DNA of 64,000 bases from Bagarius yarrelli (taxonomy: Eukaryota; Chordata; Actinopteri; Siluriformes; Sisoridae), in assembly GCA_005784505.1 (NCBI GenBank), contig VCAZ01000019.1, positions 1-64,000 on the forward strand. The letters are read 5' to 3'. A program made the position numbers and the translations under genes. Every line of letters starts with the position of its first letter. Within the stretch, counting starts at the first letter, position 1. The notes below the pieces were generated by a model. That model searched no databases. It worked only from the letters and a program-made list of their open reading frames with translations, and had not been told where the DNA came from. Shown here in pieces: positions 34,201-44,200 of the stretch.

Positions 34201-34535
34201 ACTTCCTGTTTTAGCCCCGCCCCTTATACTTATGTTTATGCACATTTACACAGGATGCACCTTCAGAGGAGTGAGTGGTGATGCATTCCGCGTCCACACA
34301 CTTAAGACAGTGTGTATTAGAGTCTGAGCTGTTCCTCGTGATGCTAAGCTGACCATAACATCTTTTCATAGATACCCAGTCTCTTCCTGTCACTCGTATT
34401 AAAAGAGATTTCTGAACATGTGAATGTTATCGTCCTAAAATATAGTGTTAAAAGATCATGTTATAGTTACTGTCATAAACTACAGTGTTTTCCTGTTTGT
34501 CTTTTCAGGTGAAAGACTTTCTCAACACTCTATGA
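27383..34535 (+). CDS. dck: deoxycytidine kinase (7 exons, complete)
   Basis: Exons: 27383-27467, 29664-29779, 30821-31014, 31880-32027, 33159-33274, 34093-34192 and 34509-34535. Phases match throughout and give 261 aa, against 260 in human. The P-loop GNIAAGKST is split across exons 1 and 2 (residues 26-34). VVPEPIARWCNVQ carries the catalytic glutamate (E51, equal to human E53). MMYEKPERWAHTFQSYA and FFERSVYSDRYIFAANLYES hold the ERS nucleotide-binding motif. RGREEEQGIPLMYLEKLHYK is the arginine-rich LID, and LTLDVNDDF is near the base-sensing C-terminus. The enzyme phosphorylates deoxycytidine, deoxyadenosine and deoxyguanosine in the salvage pathway. Intron 1 carries a Tc1 element, and the exon 3 acceptor is preceded by (TG)27. 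Intron 3 contains a long TA/TG microsatellite. slc4a4 follows on the same strand, as in tetrapods. Confidence 0.97.
27965..29112 (+). mobile_element. Tc1-like transposon (dck intron 1)
   Basis: Inverted ends: 'aaaaagtggcatgtccaaaa' at the left and 'ttttggacatgtcacttttt' at the right. The true outer limits may extend further, for example to about 29215. The element sits wholly in dck intron 1 in the gene's orientation. Confidence 0.8.
28087..29066 (+). pseudogene. Tc1-like transposase, N-terminal half intact then broken
   Basis: An open frame (28087-28530; the likely native start is the ATG at 28159) encodes the paired-like DNA-binding half: MAKTKELTENLRLRIVAAHK, KGYKTICKCFEVPVATVQSI (HTH), GRGRKPKVTP (the GRPR-like linker) and RRIVRQVKKNPRITTKAILM. 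It stops at 28530, before the catalytic region. Downstream, broken frames still show FGHNDVAFIWRKKGEAFN, QYNNDPKHTAK and QWPSQIPDLNPI, the DDE region with its D and N-P-I landmarks. It is therefore a pseudogene whose DNA-binding half could still be translated if transcribed. Confidence 0.8.
29238..29285. repeat. (CA)n / (TA)n microsatellite
   Basis: A compound CA then TA dinucleotide tract in dck intron 1. Confidence 0.9.
30330..30560 (-). repeat. conserved teleost repeat, reverse copy (dck intron 2)
   Basis: 'caatttattttattttttat', 'gcgcttgtaacaatggacaa', 'aagaaaaactccctgagatg' and 'aggaagaaacattgatcgga' are, in reverse, the same series as in 2660-3025. Confidence 0.6.
30763..30820 (+). promoter_or_regulatory. 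dck: (TG)27-TTAG 3' splice site of dck exon 3
   Basis: Twenty-seven uninterrupted TG units (30763-30816) are followed by TTAG and then exon 3 at 30821. The tract takes the place of the normal polypyrimidine tract. TG-repeat length next to a 3' splice site is known to influence exon inclusion in CFTR exon 9; a similar effect here is inference. Confidence 0.75.
31072..31256. repeat. compound CAGA / (TA)n / (TG)n / (TA)n microsatellite (dck intron 3)
   Basis: A run of cagacagaca units leads into about 36 bases of TA, then TG with interruptions, then over 60 bases of TA. Long open frames reading YIYIYI or HTHTHT on both strands are artefacts of this tract. Confidence 0.95.
31480..31795 (+). mobile_element. 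hAT-like element part (dck intron 3), empty of SINE
   Basis: The right end reads 'tttcatatcgtgcatcccta', a hAT-type terminus (tagggatgcacgatatg in reverse). The preceding 300 bases align with 38358-38830 through 'tcaggactgatgattgttat', 'atcagtttcatcagtgtatc', 'ttagagtttctattctcctg' and 'aactcagtgtttatcgatat'. This copy lacks the SINE found in the other. Confidence 0.65.
32940..33067 (+). mobile_element. 128-bp hAT-like MITE (dck intron 4)
   Basis: Inverted ends 'cagggttctcacgggtct' and 'catggtgtgggaaccctg'. It ends 91 bases before dck exon 5. Its terminus matches the start of the element at 35336 (cagggttcccac). Confidence 0.65.
33448..33627 (+). repeat. tRNA-derived SINE-like copy (dck intron 5)
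   Basis: A well-preserved copy: 'gtagttaaggtgttggactg', 'cagggttcgatttccagcac', 'gttgggcccctgagcaaggc' and 'cgtctgccgaatgcc'. Confidence 0.75.
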
Positions 34536-34637
34536 CAGAAGTATAACAGATGAAGTTGGTGTGTTCGTGTGTGTGTATCTGTGTATGAGCAGTGGAATAT
34601 TTATTCGGCATTTCCTTTTTTTTTTCATGTCATTTTA

Positions 34638-34643
34638 AATAAA
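34638..34643 (+). terminator. dck: candidate dck poly(A) signal
   Basis: AATAAA lies 103 bases after the dck stop codon, preceded by a T-rich stretch. Confidence 0.6.
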
Positions 34644-34649
34644 AAACGA

Positions 34650-35335
34650 TTGAAATGAACACCAAAACAATTAAATTATCTCTCTTATCTGTCTTACAAT
34701 CATCTCCATTACAAGGTTTAATGATGCTCTTAAGAGGTCTTTAATAAGTGAATTTCTGTTTCTGAACAAAATAACGAAGAAAATGTGTGTGTGAGCTGAG
34801 ATTTAATCGAGTTAAAAAAAGGTGAATATTGAATTGATTATTGGTTTCGTTTATAACAGTGTTAGATTACAATACAACAGTGACATTTAAGACTTGTCTG
34901 TAATGACTCCAGCACATTAGATAGCAAGATCAGCAGGATAATAATGTTGACATGTATTACATCATTAAGACTTGTGTTCTGAGATGTTTTTTAAGTGATT
35001 GTGTTATTGTATCTGTTGGTATGAACATATTTAATTTGACCTCTTTTGTCAGTTGAGCATTTTTACCCACAGAACCTTTACATACTTGATGTTTTTTGTT
35101 TTGGTTTTTTACAGTATTCTGAGCAGTGTTTTGTGTGTATGTGTGTGTGTGTGTGTAAAATCCGAGAACATTGTCTATTTTTTGAGTTACTCAAACCAAC
35201 CCGAATTTCACCAACAGTCATGCCGTGGGCCAAAACACATTTTTCTGCCGATTCTGGTGGTTCTTTGAACATTTCCCGAATTACTACCCCTATACACATA
35301 ATTCTTTACATATATTCGTCTTGTTCTGTGTTCTC
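34650..35335. other. intergenic DNA, nothing recognised
   Basis: Only a short (TG)n at 35135-35155 stands out. The small open frames here have no recognisable product. Confidence 0.45.
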
Positions 35336-36170
35336 AGGGTTCCCACATGTCCTGGAAATCCTGGAAAATTAATGATCAACTTTCCAATTCTGTAAAACAC
35401 ATTAAAAAATCAGAAATCAACATAAATTGTCCTGGAAAAAAATCTTCTTGTCCTGGAACGTTATGATTTTTTAAATGTTTTTGGTCCTGAACAGTCTGGA
35501 AACAATAAACGCTGAAAAATTTAACACGTGACCAGTCTCGCTGTGACGTATTGACGCTGTCTTGTGTTGCTGTTTGCTATTGCTGGGAATTAGATGCTTG
35601 AATATTTTTGTCAACATTGCCTGGTAAACACATGCCGCAGCTTTTTATTAGCGGTGAAATGAATCGAAGCTGACTCGTGATCTGTACGGACCGGTCCGCA
35701 TCAGTTTACTAAACATATACATTAGTTTACAGATCAGTTATAACATCTACCCTCCAGAGTAAAAGTTTTAGTTGGTAGTGTGTGTTTTGTCTTTCTTGCT
35801 AGTTTACACAGTTAAGCAATTTCAAACGAGGTAAAATAATTTAGTAATGTTATTTGTTCAATGTTTTCTGGTGAAATGTCAGTGAGGACAGAAAGGAAAA
35901 CAGGATTCAAGTCAAATACTAATCAAAAAGGAGTCGCTGAAAAAAAAAAAAAAGAGCTCGAACAGCTCTAGAACAAAATCTGGAAAACGTGCGAAAGAGT
36001 CTGCACTAAGAAGAGTTTATTAAATAACGTTTTGCTTAAAGTTGCTTTTCCAGAATATTTTTTAAGAATGCCTTTATGGAGACTGCAGTTGGAAAAAACG
36101 AAGGTAAAATCTTCATGAGAACAAACTAGTGTGTTTATTATAATAAAGTGAAGAGTTTATTAACAGAAGT
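35336..36170 (+). mobile_element. probable hAT-like element, left end clear
   Basis: It begins 'cagggttcccacatgtcctg' with 'gaaatcctggaaaa', a very common fish hAT-type start. The body has repeated 'tcctggaa' phrases and an A-rich coding-like remnant near 35880-36050. The right boundary is not determined. Confidence 0.45.
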
Positions 36171-36734
36171 TTAGTGTGTGTGCTGGGCAGTATGATCTAA
36201 GCTTTATTTAACAATAATTTTTACATTTTATTGTTTTCCACAGTGTACGATTTGAGATGCAACAAATTTTCTGACATCAAAATGGCATTATCAGTTTTTG
36301 GCTAAAAGGATAACAAGATGGAAAATACAAACCTAAAAAGCTTGCCTGTCCCCATGTTTACTACTCAGATTATACTGTTGCTCTATTATACTCACATGTA
36401 GAAAAATTGCAATCAATCATGTCAGAGGTATGGAAACTATTGCAGAATATTCAGTGTCTGTTAAGTAAAAGTTTGATCTTTTCTTGATCCAATTACTGAA
36501 CGTCTAAAAGAGGTTGAAAAAAACACTAGTGTTAGCTGTTCGCTCATCCTTTTACACACACTGACTGGACCCCTGGACCGGAATTGCAGCGGTAATTGAT
36601 TTAGGCGTTAATTAACATTATATTCACATGTAGTGTGATTTGAGAAATGGTACAGGCAGAGTTAAAGGTGATAAGAGGATCTACTAAAGAACACAATGAA
36701 CACCGTTAAAAGTGTGTTTTATTCCGTTCTTCCC

Positions 36735-37330
36735 TCTCACCAGGTTAGGAACTTGAGGGTCATCTTCGACAGCAGTTTTTAATTTAAAGCCCACCTCAAC
36801 AGCATAACCCGGTCTTGCTACTTTTATCTTTGTAATATCGCTCACCACCATATATACGACAAATTACACCAGCAGTGTCCAATCTCCTTCCTGGAGGGTC
36901 GGGGTTACCTGCAGAGTTTAGCTCCAACCCTAATCAAATACACCTAAACCAACTAATCAAGATCGTGCTGGATAGACTTGAAACTTACAGGTAATTGTTA
37001 AGGTAAGTTGGAGCTAAACTCTGTAGGGCACCAGCCCTCCAGAACCGAGATTGGACACCCCTGCATTACACCATCTCTTTAACTGCTTCATTGGCTTCCT
37101 ATCAAATTTCGCATTGAGTTTAAAATTCTTCTTCTCGTCTACGAACTCTTTATAACCTCGCTTCACCTTACCATTCTGATCTTATACAGTTCTACACCCC
37201 CTTCCCAACTCTTCACTTCTCTACACTGGGTCTCCTTAGGGCCATAGAACCTTTAGCCGTGCTGCTTTTCACCTCTTCTATCTGGCATCAGAATTTTGAA
37301 TATTCTTTTGTTGTATGGTGACCTTGAGTA
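36735..37330 (+). mobile_element. L2-type LINE reverse transcriptase 3' fragment, interrupted
   Basis: Left part: RNLRVIFDSSF and NSITRSCYFYLCNIA, matching the 'LGVIFDSxLSFxxHI..ITRSxFFHLRNIA' block of L2-like LINEs. It resumes after 37063 with pieces of 'HWLPxxFRIxFKILLLxxxAL'-type sequence in a different frame. A MITE (36870-37063) splits it, and stops and frameshifts show that it is dead. Confidence 0.65.
36870..37063 (+). mobile_element. hAT-like palindromic MITE nested in LINE fragment
   Basis: A 194-bp element with inverted halves: 'cagcagtgtccaatctcctt' ... 'gagattggacacccctg' at the ends, and 'gagtttagctccaac' ... 'gttggagctaaactc' inside. It is flanked by aattacac (36862-36869) and cattacac (37064-37071), an 8-bp duplication with one mismatch. 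Decayed relatives are at 44370-44435 and 53308-53465. Confidence 0.85.
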
Positions 37331-37334
37331 ATCT

Positions 37335-38265
37335 GGAAGGTGTCATTATTAAAATGTAATATTATTATCATATTTAATATTCCTTTTGTAACGAAATTTC
37401 AAGTCCCAGGAAATGAACTCTAAAAATGAGAGGGAAACGTGGCTGTTATTTGTTTAATGACTGCGCATTCAAACTCCAAAAAGTATAATTATATATCTAA
37501 TCGTTGTTTTTCTAAATAAAAATGTATATTGAATGTGCTTATAATGTTTAATATGATGTTTAAATGATTAGGAATAAACAAAACACATTTGCTACCTTTG
37601 CAATTGTGAGAGTTGTTAATTATTAAAATGATTGAAACCTGATGATTGGTACAAAAAATGGTTTCGCATTAATATGTATAATTAGTTAGGTTCTAACTTT
37701 GTTTAGTCCTGTACATTTTCATTAAATAGGCCAAAGGGTTTAGTTTGTTATGGTTAATGTTCTGCTCTGTAATTCAATAATGAGTCCATATTTTTATGCC
37801 CAGTTTTTCTTAGAACATGCAGAGAAATGCAGGCATAAACACAAAAGCACATGATATATTTAGTCCACACACTTTAGAGTGTATTAAGGGAACAGAATGT
37901 TTTATAACAAACCAGAAATTACTCAAAATTCACAGAAATTACAAATTAACCACAATAAAAACCAAGCAATACATATCAAACTTTTTATCCCCAAATAAAC
38001 CCAAGCAAAGCCCTAATCATATTGAACTCCACTGTAGAAGCTTTAGATAAATGCTGCATAATTTAATAAATGAAATTTATTGCTTAGCCTAATTATTCTA
38101 GTCTAAATTCTAGTTTAGATCTAAATATGTTTTATACATTTATAATAATTATAAATGCATGATATAAATATTATTATTATAGATATTAATTATCAGGCAA
38201 GATGGCTCAATATGATGTCATTTTTATTGCTCCGATAAATAAATGATAAATCTGATAAATAGATA
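37335..38265. other. AT-rich intergenic DNA, nothing recognised
   Basis: No gene or repeat is identified. One 77-codon plus-strand frame at 37817 resembles nothing known to me and may be part of a decayed Tc1-like element (NKPKQSPNHIELHC near its end). Confidence 0.4.
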
Positions 38266-38269
38266 TGAT

Positions 38270-38830
38270 AATGTTCACTTGCTGGTAAATCAATTAATCA
38301 GTCTGATTTATCTGAGATTTATTCACTTTTCAAGTGCAAACGTTTAACTACAAACATGTGATTTTATTTATTGAAGCACAAAATGTACAATAAATGATTT
38401 ATAGTGTTCTACACCATAATAAAATAATAGGAAAGTGGTGGCTCATGGTGGCTTATGGGGAAATGGTGGCTCATGGTTTAGGTGTTGGAATACCAACCTG
38501 AAGATTGTGGGTTTGATACCCAGATCCACCAAGCTGCCACTGCTGGGACACTGAGCAAGGCACTGAACTGTTATTGCTCAGATGTATAAATGTAAAAGTA
38601 TTTTTGGATACGAGTCAGGACTGATGATTATTATTGTAGTTCAACCAGAATTACTAAAATATCAGTTTCATCAGTGTATCTTAGAGTTTCTATTCTCCTG
38701 AAACTGCAGATTATAGAAACATTATAATATAATTACATAAACTCAGTGTTTATCGATATCGGAATCGGCCATGAGGAGGAATTAATTATCGGTTTAAATG
38801 TTTCATATTGTTCAGTTCTAACAATGATAA
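38270..38830 (+). mobile_element. hAT-like element copy carrying a nested SINE
   Basis: Homologous to 31480-31795. The shared sequence is interrupted at about 38430 and resumes at about 38613, with a SINE in between. The right end is worn ('ttcatattgttcagttctaa'). Confidence 0.65.
38430..38612 (+). repeat. SINE-like copy inserted in hAT-like element
   Basis: It contains 'gtggctcatggtttaggtgt', 'ttgggtttgatacccag..', 'tgctgggacactgagcaagg' and a short tail. The head segment 'gtggctcatgg' is repeated in tandem at 38437-38475. The empty site is preserved at 31553-31585. Confidence 0.75.
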
Positions 38831-39335
38831 TTGTTGATTGATAATAGTGAACAATTTATTTATTTATTTATTATATACCTTTGACTTGCTCAGAAATCGT
38901 AAGTTGTATAAATATAACTTAAGAAAGATTAAGACCTGTCAGAACTCTCCGACTGTCAGGCTGCCTTTCCTGGAAAGCTTTTATAAACATTTCAGGTGGA
39001 TATTTTAAGGGAAATTGGGCTGTTTTTAAGAAAAAGCTGACAGTGTTTTGAGTAAATCTAGACGAGTTTTGTTTAGCTTAATCAAAAGTAAAAACAAAAA
39101 TGATTCTAATCCTTGAGAAATAAACCATTTTTATTGTGGGAATTGTTCCAACAGAACCACCAGCTAAAACCACAAAAAATAAATTGTCATACAGTAAATG
39201 ATAAATTATTTAGCCTCCCACATGCCTTACATTATACGGCTTCTCCTGAACATCCCATAGTGCTAATTATGTGTAGAGAAACAGGACTAGATATCGCACT
39301 CTGTGTCCATTACAGATTAGTAATTCTAGCAGTGT

Positions 39336-39473
39336 TAAGGTAAACAGCAGTTGAGGTGTTGGACTGCTAATTGAAAGATGGGAATTCAATTCCTAGCACC
39401 ACCAAGCTACCACTACTGGACCCCTGAGCAATTTGTATTAAACAGATAAATGTTAGTCGATAAGGACGTCCCA
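39336..39473 (+). repeat. SINE-like copy, internally shortened
   Basis: 'cagttgaggtgttggactgc', 'gggaattcaattcctagcac' and 'ctggacccctgagcaatttg'. The 'aaggcccttaaccc' segment is deleted relative to other copies. Confidence 0.7.
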
Positions 39474-40206
39474 CGGTGCAGGCCTGAATAAAGATGATGT
39501 AAAACGCAGCATTTCGTAGTTGTCCTTTAACCAGTTAGGAGAAGTGAATTAAAGCCTTTGTTGTTTGGTGACACTTTTACACTATAATAGACTATAGTGT
39601 AAGAATATGATCAGGTTAAGCCTGTTACATAGGATCCAATGCTGAAGCGGGTAAAGCAAGAAAAACAACATATACTTCTAAAAACAATAAGTTAATAGGC
39701 AATTTTCATTCAGTTTAAGACGAGTCCTCAGTGTCCATGGGAGACAGTCAGTGGATAGAGAATGGAGTCAATGTACAAAGAAAATGTGGTACAGATTAAA
39801 AGGGGGATTAAGGAGTACCACAGCGAACCAGTGGAGAGCATCACATAAAGAAGGTTGAGGATGTTAAACATGAGAATAAGTTGCAGGGTGGCATGGGCAG
39901 GGGTGGGCTGAGCCGAGTCAAAGGTTTGTCCTTCCAAAATTTGGTAAACACAGCGGTATAGGAATACGTTTTTATTTTCATTTGTAGAATTTGTGATTTG
40001 ATAAGAGTCCGAGGCGAGCTCTGTGTAGAAAGACCGGATCAATCACAGCGCAAAACCAAACAGTTTCCCGTTTTTGATTGGCTTTAAGTAACGGTGGGGT
40101 CTACACTCACGAGACAAGGCGGCCTGCGGAGAAGCTGACAATCATGCACACAGTATCTAGGGTATCTGTCTGTCTGTCTGTCTGTCCTGCCAGCTGTCCC
40201 TGTTTT

Positions 40207-40207
<1 letters not shown>

Positions 40208-40279
<72 letters not shown>

Positions 40280-40280
40280 T
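40208..40280 (+). repeat. (TATC)n microsatellite
   Basis: About 18 tandem TATC units preceded by tgtc units (40168-40185). Open frames reading IYLS are artefacts. Confidence 0.95.
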
Positions 40281-40662
40281 TCTCTGTCTGTCTGGATGTC
40301 TGCTGCACTAGTCGAATCTTGTGCACAAACACCAAAAGATATACTGAAGCTGATTGTCACTAACACAATAATCTGGCCTCATCTCAACAACTGGAACTGA
40401 TGATAGATTCTGTATATGAAGAGTACCTATGGGGATTTCTTTTGAGTGACTGAAAGACAAACTTAGGATCTTTGTTAGATCAATTTGTAAATAATGCATT
40501 AAAAATCTTGAGAGAAAAAGAGACCTGATAGAGGTCATCATTGTACTGTCTCACCTCCAGTATAATAGATATCTACATTTTTATTGTAAGTACAAGATAT
40601 TGGATGATCTTTATTTCATTTTTCATTTAGTCTGTAAGTAACCCTTTGCAGTGTAAAGGTCA

Positions 40663-40722
40663 TATAATAATAATAATAATAATAACAATAACAATAACAA
40701 TAACAATAATAATAATAATAAG
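40663..40722 (+). repeat. (AAT)n/(AACAAT)n microsatellite
   Basis: Tandem aat units with a central stretch of aacaat units. Confidence 0.9.
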
Positions 40723-40839
40723 TGATCGAACTTACATATTAACATGTTTGTCTCAACATCCTCTATAATAGGCAACCTTGTGTTCCCTATTACTTATCTT
40801 ATCCTATCTTATTTTCATTCTCTCTTAGTCTCTCTCTCC

Positions 40840-40844
<5 letters not shown>

Positions 40845-40909
<65 letters not shown>

Positions 40910-40947
40910 TCTCTCTAGATCTCTCTCTCTCTCTCTCTCTCTCTCCT
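40845..40947 (+). repeat. (CT)n microsatellite upstream of slc4a4
   Basis: About 100 bases of CT with short interruptions. On the other strand it is a GA tract. The LSLSLS frame is an artefact. Confidence 0.95.
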
Positions 40948-41209
40948 AAGCGTCATGCTGGAGGAGGGAGCTCTTTAAATATGGAAAGGAGACATGAGGA
41001 CAGTAGTAGCCGCTTAAAACGGGTGAACAGGCAGGAAAATTGTTCGTCCTTTTTACAGACTTGTTACCGTTCAGTCCCGACCGATAAGAACACGAACCGG
41101 TCCGAGGTGCCGGTGTGTGTGTTTGTCTGCAGTTCTTCGGAACAGTACCGTGACAGGACGGTGTGTGTTACTCCAACACACAATTTAACAAATTGGACAA
41201 AAGCGGGAA
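40948..41209 (+). promoter_or_regulatory. slc4a4: predicted slc4a4 promoter / 5' UTR
   Basis: A GC-richer segment lies between the CT repeat and the predicted first coding exon. TTTAAATA at 40974-40981 is a weak TATA-like candidate, about 230 bases before the start codon. A (CG-TG)-type repeat gcgtgcgtgcgtgcg follows the exon near 41325. The assignment depends on the exon prediction at 41210. Confidence 0.35.
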
Positions 41210-41226
41210 ATGAGCGAGAAAAACAA
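41210..41226 (+). CDS. slc4a4: predicted slc4a4 start exon (17 coding bases)
   Basis: ATG AGC GAG AAA AAC AA followed by GTAAGT. The two-base remainder plus the first base of exon 2 makes AAA (Lys), giving MSEKNK before IDYEAVV. G at -3 gives an acceptable start context. Other upstream exons with the same phase cannot be excluded. Confidence 0.55.
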
Positions 41227-44200
41227 GTAAGTATTTCACAGATTATATTGAAGACTAAAGTTTAATTCTGTTTTATGGGAAGTTAGACACGTGGGTTACT
41301 TGGTTTTATTGTGACCCGTGCGCGTGCGTGCGTGCGTGCGTCTGTGTGTATGTGACCCGTGTAGTGAGTAGAGTGCGTTACTGTCCGACTAACAGCACCG
41401 CTTTATGCTTTATTATAGTCGGGGGAAATCTGTAACTTTTAACTGTTTTACTGTAAAAGTTATTGTAGAACAGTGAAATAGTAATACAGTCAATACATTG
41501 ACAAACTTACTGCTATTTATATTATATCAAATATTATAGTTAAAATTAGGCTAAATTATAAAATAAGCTCCAAAGGAACTGTTATTTTTAAGTTATTTAT
41601 CATTATTATAACATATATAATTAATTATAATTTAATTAATTAATTAATTTAATCGATAATCAGTTATTTCATTAATTAACTTTTTATACTTTAATTTATA
41701 ACAGGCTGCATCAGTTTCTTCCTTGTTTTGGGGGTGTTTTGTATTCATTCTGATTTGCTTTTAATTGGATTCTCGTCAGATGATTGCATGTGTCACTGCA
41801 GAAAACTTTACTTATTTTACCTTAAATAATCTTGGGTAGTTTTAAAGATTTTGTTTTGTTATTTATATACACAGTGAAGTGCCATTTAATTAGTTAAAAA
41901 ATTAAATCTAAACAATCTTTCTTTTTTTCTATGCCAAACATTTTCAACTCTATTTATAAAAAAAATATTATTTTGTTATGATTGTGTTGCTTTTATAAAT
42001 GAGTGAATCTGTGTTAAATCTAACACACACATTATAGTGATGGATAAATACATAGAATAAAGACGTAACTGAGATAATCAGTGTTTGATATTTTTCTGAA
42101 TCAGATACAGATACAGAAATTCAATAATTAACTGTAAAATCACACGGTATCTTTGTTAAAGTTATAAAAGTGATTGTTTTATTGCGTCTGAATGAGTTAA
42201 ACTACAATAATGAACAAATGATAAACTTTTACTCGATTATTAAACTTTATAATGAATCCACACATCACATGTGTTCTAAACTGTAATACAATCAAATATA
42301 ATCCACACTCCATTTTACACATCCTGTAATATGACTATTGCAGATACACACATTGTGATATTGATACTGAAATTATATATTGTGCAGCCCAAATTAGACA
42401 ATGTGTGTAATAATAACTAAACCCTGGACAACACTGGAAATTGATACAACTGATCTAGGAACACACTCACAGACCTAAATATAATCTAAAGTGTAAATTT
42501 AACATTCGAGTGAAAAATTTTCTGACAAGAAACAAATTCTCTTATTTATTTTCATATTACCATATGTTCTGCTAGATTATTTTAAAATGTTGCATTGTTA
42601 TTGTTCCATCCGTTTAATTTCAATTCATAGCACATTTAATACATAACAGCAGCACTGTTTTATATCTGGCTACGGTGTGGTTAAACCTGAGATTTCGGGA
42701 TTGGTCATATTCAAGCATATAAAACGTTAAACTAATGCTGAAATGTCAAAATGATGACAAACTGGCACTAAAGATTATTATAAAAATAAAAGTTGAATAC
42801 AGTAAAACTGTCATTTCTGAGACCACAGTTACTATATCTGATGTACAGAAGAGCACCGGCCAAACACAGCTGAACAAAGTTTGTCTAAAATTGTTTGGCA
42901 TTAAAACGGAGGTTAAAAAACACATATTCTTTTGTGACTTATTGTGACAGTAAAGAAGGAGACCCTATTCTGGACTTTCTTTCTCTTTTGTTTATCTGTT
43001 TTTGGCTGTTATCCAACTAATACTCCATCTATCCATCCATCCATTCATCCACCCATCCATACATCCATCCATTCATTTATTCCTCCATCGTTTATACTTG
43101 CTTATTTCTTTATCAGGGTCATGGGGATCTGTTGTCACCCTGGACAGGTCACTGGTCCATTGCAGGGTCAATTTAAATAATACTCTAAAGGATTAAAAAA
43201 ACAAGTACACTTACTGGTATTTTTTTTCAAGCACTGCAAAGGATATTATAAGTAGAATTCCTAATTTAACATTTGATTTGATGAGAAGTTACTTTCAGAA
43301 AAAACTATAGACTTTTTTCCTTTTAAGGATCATGGCAGTCAAAACAACATTTCAGATTATGATTATTTTCTTTTTACCATACACAGTTCAAAATGTAAAC
43401 CTATTCTTAATAACAGAAGACTAGATATTTAATCAAGATTCTACAAGTGTTTCTTGCGTTCATCAGCTTAATTCCAGTGTGTTTAGTCTAATGTATCAAA
43501 GTGAGACATGAGAAAAATAACTCATTTTACCGAAATGACTGAAACTTTTCTAGCTTATGTGTATCTACAAAAGAATGTTTATGGGTGACTTATGTTATTA
43601 CAGCAGCCTGGATGATTAGCACCTGATGATTAGGCCCTGATATTAGGTCTTTATTTTTATCGGTATCAGTTAGTTTTAAAAACCGATTGTCTGATAAAAT
43701 ATAAAATAATAATTTTTGAAATGTGCTAATTGGCTCTGATGAGCATCCATCAGTCCCTAGTGAGCATGTCTTCAGGAAAGTGTCCTGTAATTAACTACAA
43801 GCGAAGGAGCAGCAAGCTTACTGTAGTAGAGCATACTGAGCATATTTATTCCTAGGCAGTTTGATTGATGCCTTGGGCCCCTAAAACCCATATATGATGC
43901 CCATATTACTTTTAGAAGAAAAATTCTCTTTAATTTACACTTTAGTAATGAGTATATTTAGCAGAAACATAACAAAACATTGCATTATAAGACTAGTATG
44001 TCATCATTCTATTAATATAAAATAATAAATAAACATTAACTGTAATATTAATAACAATACATATAATATTTTGTGTATTAAGTAAAAGCAAATACATGTG
44101 ACAGGTGCAATTATCCAGAGCAACTTATATATCTCATTTATACAACTAATCCATTTGTATATGCAATTAGGGGTTAAGGGGCTTGATCAGGGACCCTTAG

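Noticed and set aside
40744..41265. 173-codon frame across the slc4a4 upstream region
   Set aside because: The first half is Leu-Ser from the CT repeat. The frame reads through the predicted donor at 41227 and matches no protein.
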